Positions 53,583-58,421 of a DNA stretch of 58,421 nucleotides are shown one piece after another. The translations under genes and the position numbers were made by a program. A model generated the notes under the pieces. The model was not told where the DNA came from and did not search any database. It saw only the letters and a program-made list of their open reading frames with translations. How positions within the stretch are numbered: position 1 is the first letter of the stretch; each line of letters begins with the position of its first letter. Source of the stretch: JANPIX01 sp031425195 (GTDB lineage Bacteria; Pseudomonadota; Alphaproteobacteria; Rhodobacterales; Rhodobacteraceae); contig JANPIX010000031.1 of assembly GCA_031425195.1 (NCBI GenBank), positions 1 through 58,421 of the forward strand. The letters run 5' to 3'.

Positions 53583-53942
53583 TTTTCTTCTCCTGCTTGT
53601 ATGAACTTCTGTCTGCATGTCCTAAAAGGATATTAACAGAGTTTGGAAGGAGCCGGACCCTCCAACCGCGCTGAAATGCTGCACTGCGGCGATAAGCTGC
53701 CGATTTAAGCACTCGGACAGCAGATGTCCGCCGCCAGCACAAGTTATGTGCAACCGCGCCGCCACCTCGAACGTTGCAGTTTGGCTTCGCCGGAAGCCGC
53801 CCGGCCCGCGGGACAGAAATCTTTGATAAAGGGTCGTCGTTTCCGCCGATGCCCTTCGCAACGAATCATCTGGTCTGCATCGACATCTGCGCAACCCTCG
53901 ACCCGTCACGCTGAATGCGACCAGGAAGCCGGACTGCCCGGC
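53583..53942. other. intergenic region upstream of galU
   Basis: No gene is supported in this 360-base stretch. It must hold the galU promoter on the - strand. GGCTTC-GCCG-GAAGCC (53783-53798) is a small perfect hairpin without a T-run on either side. An open frame on the + strand runs through it towards the sensor kinase but lacks a start with a ribosome binding site. Confidence 0.35.
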
Positions 53943-53973
53943 AGAAAAGGGGCCGCTGGGCGGCCCCTTTTCT
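53943..53973 (-). terminator. strong intrinsic terminator after the KGG-repeat gene
   Basis: A perfect 13-base stem, AGAAAAGGGGCCG with CGGCCCCTTTTCT, encloses the five-base loop CTGGG. The AAAA/TTTT ends give T-runs on both strands, so it could work in both directions. It begins two bases after the stop codon of the KGG-repeat gene. Confidence 0.8.
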
Positions 53974-53975
53974 GT

Positions 53976-54164
53976 CTAGTTTTGCCCGCCCTTCTTGCCG
54001 GCCTCCGACGCACGTTCCGGATCGTTCTTGAAGTTTCCGCCAAATTGTTCGCCGCCCTTCTTGCCCGCTTCCGAAGCACGCTGCGGATCGTTCTTGAAGT
54101 TGCCACCGGAATTGCGGCCGCCTTCGGCCCTGCCTTGACTAGCTTGGTCGTCTTGTTTCGCCAT
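53976..54164 (-). CDS. KGG-repeat stress protein (YciG-like)
   Basis: A 62-residue hydrophilic protein. ATG 54164 follows GGAGG by eight bases. It contains two copies of a repeat of the form GGNFKNDPxRASEAGKKGG, the KGG motif of stress-induced YciG/GsiB-like proteins. Such small proteins are typically made in stationary phase or under desiccation and osmotic stress and are thought to act as hydrophilins. A strong terminator follows at once, so it is a single-gene unit. Confidence 0.85.
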   Translation of the reverse strand: MAKQDDQASQGRAEGGRNSGGNFKNDPQRASEAGKKGGEQFGGNFKNDPERASEAGKKGGQN

Positions 54165-54491
54165 TTTGCCGTCCTCCATTTGCCGTCTCGTTCAAACAAG
54201 GCCGCAGGCTCGATTGTTCCGGGCAAACAGGTCCAGATTCTGCAAAGGGTGATGAATTGCCTACCCGCACCGGTTCAGAAGTGTTCCGGGCGTTGCGCGC
54301 ATCATCCACTTAGCTGCGCCAAGGTGCCCGGCCCTGTCCAATGCCGTGGTTGCACATCGACGGATTGTTGTTGTGCACGCTCCAGTGGGACGAAGTCTCC
54401 GGTCAAAGCCTGCGCTTGCGAAACAGTTACATTTGCAAACCATTCGCCATTCTGGCAAATTCTACGGCAGGTTGTATCAGGTTCAGGCACG
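54165..54491. promoter_or_regulatory. divergent region with candidate stress promoter for the KGG gene
   Basis: On the - strand GGAAC (54220-54216) is followed after 17 bases by TGTTT (from 54198). This is close to the EcfG general-stress promoter GGAAC-N16/17-CGTT, and it lies about 30 bases before the KGG start. The sensor kinase on the + strand begins at the far end; no promoter for it could be fixed and no gene is seen between. Confidence 0.4.
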
Positions 54492-56258
54492 ATGAAGCCG
54501 CTCAAGCTATCGCAACGATTGTTTATCATATCGGTTGTCGCGCTTCTTCCCGCGGTGGGAATCCTGTTTTCCAGTATCGGCGTATCGCAAGAGGAAAATG
54601 ACCGGGCCGTCCATATCCAAGCCGCCCGAACTTCCGAACAAGCCGCACTCGAGATGGACCGTGTCATTTCCGGAGCCGAAAACGTGCTTCGCGCCCTTTC
54701 GGTCACACCAATCGTCAGGCGGGGCGATCTGGAGATCTGCTCCAGGCTTGTCAGCGACATGGCAGCGGCCGTCCCATCATTGTCGGCAATTGCCGTGATC
54801 AACCCGGATGGCTATTTCCGCTGTGGTCCGGTGGAAGCGCGCCCGCCGCCGTACCTCGGCGACCGTCAATATTTCGTCGATGCACTCAAGACACGTGATC
54901 GCATCGTGGGCACCTTTACCATCGGGCGGTCGTCAGGAAACAAGCTCTTGCCGATCGCGCTGCAAATTGGCGGCGACGGGGAAGCGCCCCTCGGCGTTGC
55001 TGTCGCCTATATTGACCTCGCATGGCTCGAGGCGCGCATGTTGGAACGGACCTATGTCGCCGGCAGTTCGCTGACGATTGCCGACCGGAATGGCACCATC
55101 CTTGCGCGCGTGCCCGAGCCGGAGCGTTTTGTCGGCACAGACATTCCGCCGGATTTCCGCCATCTGTTGACCATGCCAAAGCCGGGGACAGTCGAATTGA
55201 CCAGTCAGGACGGCACGCGGCGCGTGCTGGGTTACGTTCCTGTGGCTGACCCTCCGCTTGGCCTTTATGTAAGCGCCGGATATGCGACCGACGCGGCGTT
55301 TGCCTCGACGCAGCAAATCTTTACGCGCGGCGTGGTCATCGGGCTGATAGGGGTACTTTGTACCCTGCTTCTTGCCACCTACACGACAAAGGTGTTCATC
55401 GCGCGACCGATCCAGACCCTTGTGGATACGATCCAGGCATGGCGCGCCGGGCAAACCGATGTTCGGACGGGGATGAATGCAAAAGATGGCGAACTTGGCA
55501 GCGCGGGCCAGGCTCTCGACGACTTCATCGAAGAATTGTTGGCCGCGCGCCAGGCACGCGAGGATATCGAAAAACAGCGACACTTGCTGTTCGCCGAAAT
55601 GGACCACCGTGGGAAGAACATGCTTTCCATAATCCTCGCCGTGACGCGCCGAACCTTTGCGCGCGTGGCCAACGAACCTGAAATGCAGATTTTCTCCAGC
55701 CGCCTTCGGGCGATTGGCGATGCCAGTTCGGAGCTGAGAAGGGAACATTGGCACAGCGCCAACCTTGAGCGACTGATCAAAACTGCGCTTACACCGTTCG
55801 TCGACCCACAGTCGACGCGCATCACGCTGTCCGGCCCGGACATTCTTGTCCACAGCGATGTTGTACTGCCTCTGGGCATGGTGTTTCACGAACTTTGCAC
55901 GAATGCCGTCAAATACGGCGCGCTGAGCGTTGATACAGGAACTGTATCCGTGGAATGGGCCGTTTCTGCGCCGCCCGCTGGTGACAGGTTCCAGATCACG
56001 TGGCAGGAACGTGGCGGTCCAACCGTCGCCGCGCCCCAGAAACGCGGATTTGGGTCCAGCGTGATCGAACACAACCTGACCTCGAAATACGGCGGTAAAA
56101 CCGAAATGGTGTATGACCCCAAGGGTCTTGTGTGCCGAATGACCTTGCCCACAAGACATGCTTTGGCAACTGAACCGTCAATGGACGAACACACTGCACG
56201 TGGCGTCAGGCCGGCCCAACCTGAACGAGGTGGTGGTGTCGACAGCAAACTGCACTAG
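54492..56258 (+). CDS. membrane sensor histidine kinase, HWE/HisKA_2 type
   Basis: A 588-residue kinase. ATG 54492 opens directly onto the first membrane helix (LFIISVVALLPAVGILF); the frame is open far upstream but without a start signal. Residues about 35-275 form a periplasmic Cache-like sensor. The second helix is near residue 285 (VIGLIGVLCTLLLATY), then HAMP. The H-box MDHRGKNMLSIILAVTRRTF has the phosphorylated His at 372. The ATPase domain has MVFHELCTNAVKYGALS and ITWQERGGPTV, wording specific for the HWE family. HWE kinases often serve general stress or light signalling. No response regulator is adjacent, so the partner is unknown. Confidence 0.85.
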   Translation: MKPLKLSQRLFIISVVALLPAVGILFSSIGVSQEENDRAVHIQAARTSEQAALEMDRVISGAENVLRALSVTPIVRRGDLEICSRLVSDMAAAVPSLSAIAVINPDGYFRCGPVEARPPPYLGDRQYFVDALKTRDRIVGTFTIGRSSGNKLLPIALQIGGDGEAPLGVAVAYIDLAWLEARMLERTYVAGSSLTIADRNGTILARVPEPERFVGTDIPPDFRHLLTMPKPGTVELTSQDGTRRVLGYVPVADPPLGLYVSAGYATDAAFASTQQIFTRGVVIGLIGVLCTLLLATYTTKVFIARPIQTLVDTIQAWRAGQTDVRTGMNAKDGELGSAGQALDDFIEELLAARQAREDIEKQRHLLFAEMDHRGKNMLSIILAVTRRTFARVANEPEMQIFSSRLRAIGDASSELRREHWHSANLERLIKTALTPFVDPQSTRITLSGPDILVHSDVVLPLGMVFHELCTNAVKYGALSVDTGTVSVEWAVSAPPAGDRFQITWQERGGPTVAAPQKRGFGSSVIEHNLTSKYGGKTEMVYDPKGLVCRMTLPTRHALATEPSMDEHTARGVRPAQPERGGGVDSKLH

Positions 56259-56529
56259 GAGACGACAGACCCAGCCCACCTTTCCACGCTTTCACGTTGG
56301 AATCCTGGCAAACCAACCCTCCGGATGATGTTCATATCGCTGGGTGCCGCCAAACACATACGTGCGAACAGAAAGGACTCCGTTTTCTTCCCGCTTGACT
56401 GAAACCAGAGGACCGCGAATTTTCTTTTTCGGTGCACTTCCAAAGAAATCATTCGGCTGGGGCAAGTGGCGGAGGGAACGCGACTGCGGTCGAACCTTCT
56501 CTGGGGCCAACCGGCCGTTTTGACCTTTT

Positions 56530-56546
56530 CGGCGCATTTTGCGCCG
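56530..56546 (-). terminator. small hairpin after the DUF2478 gene
   Basis: CGGCGCA and TGCGCCG form a seven-base stem with a three-base loop, four bases past the DUF2478 stop. No T-run follows, so its role as a terminator is doubtful. The rest of 56259-56529 holds nothing recognisable. Confidence 0.25.
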
Positions 56547-56550
56547 TGGA

Positions 56551-57099
56551 TTACAAATGGTCCGTCAGTTGGATTTCAGCTGTTGAATTCGTCTCGTTGG
56601 CAAGGGGCAAGTCAGCCCACTGAAGGATGCTGCAGAGTTCAGCGTCCAGTTCGGTCGCCAGTCCCCCTGAAAACTTGTCGAACGCTTCGCGGTTGAGAGG
56701 ATTGAGGCCGACCAGAACGGGCACCCCGATGTCCAACGCGGCCCCGATCACCGTGCGGAATCCACGCCCTTCCGCCTCATGCTTGCCAAACTTGTTGATG
56801 ATCATCAGGTCGGCCCCCACGTCGAGCGCACCGGCGACCTGCGCTACGGCCAGTTCGAGGGACCCCGCATCAAGTCGGCAACCACGCGCCCATTTGCCCC
56901 GGTCCTGGCTGATGCGCAAAGCCGGGCCGTCCGGCAGGACCATCAGATCCATGTCGCAGTGCCGACCATCGCCGCGTTCCGTATTGACCTGAATGGTCCC
57001 GCACAGCCGGACACCTCGCAGCATCAGGTGTCGGGCGACCGCAGCCAGACGCGGGTCGGTTTCACCGCGTGCCTGTGACATGATGTAGGCCAACTTCAT
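56551..57099 (-). CDS. DUF2478 family protein, molybdenum-associated
   Basis: A 182-residue cytoplasmic protein started at ATG 57099 after AGGAG. Conserved wording includes CGTIQVNTERGDGRHCDMDL, LPDGPALRISQDRG, GCRLDAGSLELAVAQV and DLMIINKFGKHEAEGRGFR, an NTPase-like fold of the THEP1/DUF2478 kind. Such genes cluster with molybdate transport and molybdoenzymes in Rhodobacter relatives. Here it follows the arsenite oxidase large-subunit gene by 75 bases. A role in molybdenum cofactor handling or supply for that enzyme is inferred. Confidence 0.75.
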   Translation of the reverse strand: MKLAYIMSQARGETDPRLAAVARHLMLRGVRLCGTIQVNTERGDGRHCDMDLMVLPDGPALRISQDRGKWARGCRLDAGSLELAVAQVAGALDVGADLMIINKFGKHEAEGRGFRTVIGAALDIGVPVLVGLNPLNREAFDKFSGGLATELDAELCSILQWADLPLANETNSTAEIQLTDHL

Positions 57100-57174
57100 C
57101 TCGTGGTCTCCTTGCAGCCGGTCATTGGTCCGGGTCCCCCGCTCCGAGAAAACCACGGCGCGGGGTTGGCAGAT

Positions 57175-58421
57175 TCAAAGAGCGACTTCCCAAGACTTGA
57201 AGCTCAGCTTTGCCGTTGCCGGGCCAGCGTCCGCGATCTTGCGGATGTTGGCCCAGGTCTGCTTGTAGTTCGGCAGGATCAGCTCGTTCACACCCGCGTT
57301 GATCACGTTGCCTTGCGTGCCGCCCGGTGCGCCGAACAGCATGAAGGTTTCGTTCGGCCGGGCGGTCGGTTCGATGTAGACCATCGCCTGCGTCGCGCCT
57401 ACGTCGTTGTAGACCTCGGCCATGTCGCCGTTCTTCAGGCCCAACTCAGCCGCATCGGCCGGGTTGATTTGCAGAAACGGCAGCGGGAAACGGTCCATTG
57501 CGAATTCGCTGTCCTGGTCGAGGAACCAGTTCTGCCAATTGAGGTTGGACCGACCGTTGTTGATGAGGAACCGGTGCGCTGCCTTCTGCGCTTCCTTGCC
57601 CGGTGCCTGAAGCCCGCGCCACGCGCCCATGCAGAACAGCGCCTTCTTGTCTTCGCGGCCATGCCGGTTGAACTCGCCGTTCTCATAAAGCCGTGCGGTG
57701 CCGATGAGTTTTCCGTCAGCAAAGCCAGTCACCGGCTCCTGCACACCATTGGTGCCCATGTCGCGCAGGCGGGCATAGGTGACCTCGGGATTGCCCTTGT
57801 TGTAGCCGTCCATGAAAGCGTCTTCTTCGGTCTGCCAGTCATAGCCCGCGAACTGCGCGGCATAATCGGCGCGACCGTCCTCGGTCAGCACCCGCTCCAG
57901 ATGGTTGGCCAGACGTGCAGCAATCAGGCAATCGGGCATCGCCTGCCCCGGGCCGTCCATGTACTTTTCTGTCAGCCGCAACCGGCGTTCGCCGTTCATC
58001 GACGTCAGGTTCATCTCGCCCGCCTCGACCGCAGGCAGGATCACATGGGCAGCTTGCCCGATCTGGCTGTGGATGATGTCGACGTTGACCGAGAAGATGC
58101 CGCCTGCGTCGATGGCCGCCACGATGGCATCCACCTGTTCGGCGCGGGTCTTGCCTTGGCTGGCGTCCATCGCCTCTTTCACCATGTTCGTGCGCTTGTT
58201 GTAGATGCGCTTGAACTCCGAGGCGTTGAGCGTGGTCTTGTAGTGATCGTTGGCCCAGATGTGGTGGACCTTGCCCTGCCCTGCGATCAGCAACTGATCG
58301 ACGTAAGGGGCCGGGCGGCCGACATGGCCATCACCGGGGCGGTAGTAGCCTTCCTGGTGCCCGCCCAGACGGCAGACGCCGCCACCCTCGCGCCCGATGT
58401 TGCCGGTGGCGAGGGCTACGT
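57175..58421 (-). CDS. aioA: arsenite oxidase large subunit AioA (5' end outside window)
   Basis: The last 415 residues of a molybdopterin enzyme of the DMSO-reductase family; the start lies beyond the right edge. The visible part matches AioA throughout: CRLGGHQEGY contains the Arg and His (R419 and H423 in Alcaligenes numbering) that line the arsenite pocket. GEMNLTSMNGERRLRLTEKY, DCLIAARLANHLERV, FLINNGRSNLNWQNWF, EVYNDVGATQAMVYIEP and TFMLFGAPGGTQGNV follow in order. With the Rieske subunit AioB it oxidises arsenite to arsenate in the periplasm. The [3Fe-4S] region is not visible, so a related oxidoreductase such as iodate reductase IdrA cannot be excluded entirely. Confidence 0.8.
   Translation of the reverse strand, partial: VALATGNIGREGGGVCRLGGHQEGYYRPGDGHVGRPAPYVDQLLIAGQGKVHHIWANDHYKTTLNASEFKRIYNKRTNMVKEAMDASQGKTRAEQVDAIVAAIDAGGIFSVNVDIIHSQIGQAAHVILPAVEAGEMNLTSMNGERRLRLTEKYMDGPGQAMPDCLIAARLANHLERVLTEDGRADYAAQFAGYDWQTEEDAFMDGYNKGNPEVTYARLRDMGTNGVQEPVTGFADGKLIGTARLYENGEFNRHGREDKKALFCMGAWRGLQAPGKEAQKAAHRFLINNGRSNLNWQNWFLDQDSEFAMDRFPLPFLQINPADAAELGLKNGDMAEVYNDVGATQAMVYIEPTARPNETFMLFGAPGGTQGNVINAGVNELILPNYKQTWANIRKIADAGPATAKLSFKSWEVAL

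Noticed and set aside
53783..53798. Hairpin GGCTTC-GCCG-GAAGCC
   Set aside because: No T-run and no adjacent gene end; likely chance pairing in GC-rich DNA.
53724..54491. Upstream extension of the sensor kinase frame by 256 codons
   Set aside because: It overlaps the KGG gene and its terminator on the other strand, lacks a start with a ribosome binding site, and the kinase begins naturally at its first membrane helix.
1..58421. tRNA, rRNA, CRISPR array, integrase, transposase or phage genes
   Set aside because: I looked for cloverleaf ends, regular direct repeats and typical recombinase motifs and found none.

Overview
The window is about 58 kb of high-GC alphaproteobacterial DNA, most likely from a Rhodobacteraceae (Roseobacter-group) chromosome or large plasmid. 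Pointers are the succinoglycan-type exo gene order, RTX and Otn-type modules, very tight ATGA-overlapping operons, and many GTG and TTG starts backed by good Shine-Dalgarno sequences. I see no rRNA, tRNA, CRISPR array, phage genes or insertion sequence.

Layout. (1) 0-3.5 kb: a possible EAL-domain tail cut by the left edge, a secreted RTX calcium-binding protein and a convergent secreted GH43-like glycosidase, separated by a bidirectional terminator. (2) 3.5-25.8 kb: a large sugar and sugar-acid utilisation island built from four blocks: Asp/Glu racemase-like protein, aldo/keto reductase, OtnK and OtnC (3-oxo-tetronate kinase and decarboxylase, giving DHAP); a TPP-dependent E1alpha/E1beta/lipoyl-E2 complex with an FGGY kinase and an SDR; a SorC regulator, TIM-barrel epimerase, MtnK, MtnA and class II aldolase (the DHAP-shunt set); and a ribose-type ABC importer with DhaK and DhaL. 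Two SorC-family regulators flank the blocks. Several arms converge on DHAP. (3) 25.8-30.2 kb: an archaic (Csu-like) chaperone-usher pilus operon of spore-coat-U pilin, single-domain chaperone, usher and two-domain tip-like subunit. (4) 30.5-40.2 kb: cell-surface glycan genes: a sulfotransferase with a coiled-coil tail, a 1125-residue three-part glycosyltransferase fusion, a flippase, a pyruvyl transferase and two glycosyltransferases. (5) 40.4-53.6 kb: a succinoglycan-like exo cluster: ExoY, an ExoF/Wza-like exporter, ExoQ, a GH16 ExoK-like depolymerase, glycosyltransferases, a tiny ExoX/SyrA-like protein, ExoP, ExoM-like, ExoA, ExoL-like and GalU. (6) 53.9-58.4 kb: a KGG-repeat stress protein with a strong terminator, an HWE-type sensor kinase, a DUF2478 protein, and the C-terminal half of an arsenite oxidase large subunit (AioA) running off the right edge.

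How it fits together. The sugar island plausibly imports a sugar through the ABC system and breaks it down by ketose-1-phosphate aldolysis and tetronate decarboxylation, both ending in triose phosphate. The glycan regions would build, modify (sulfate, pyruvate), flip, polymerise and export an acidic exopolysaccharide, with GalU supplying UDP-glucose and the GH16 enzyme trimming the product. The pilus operon and RTX protein add to a surface-attachment theme. The substrate of the sugar island and the structure of the polysaccharide cannot be read from sequence alone.
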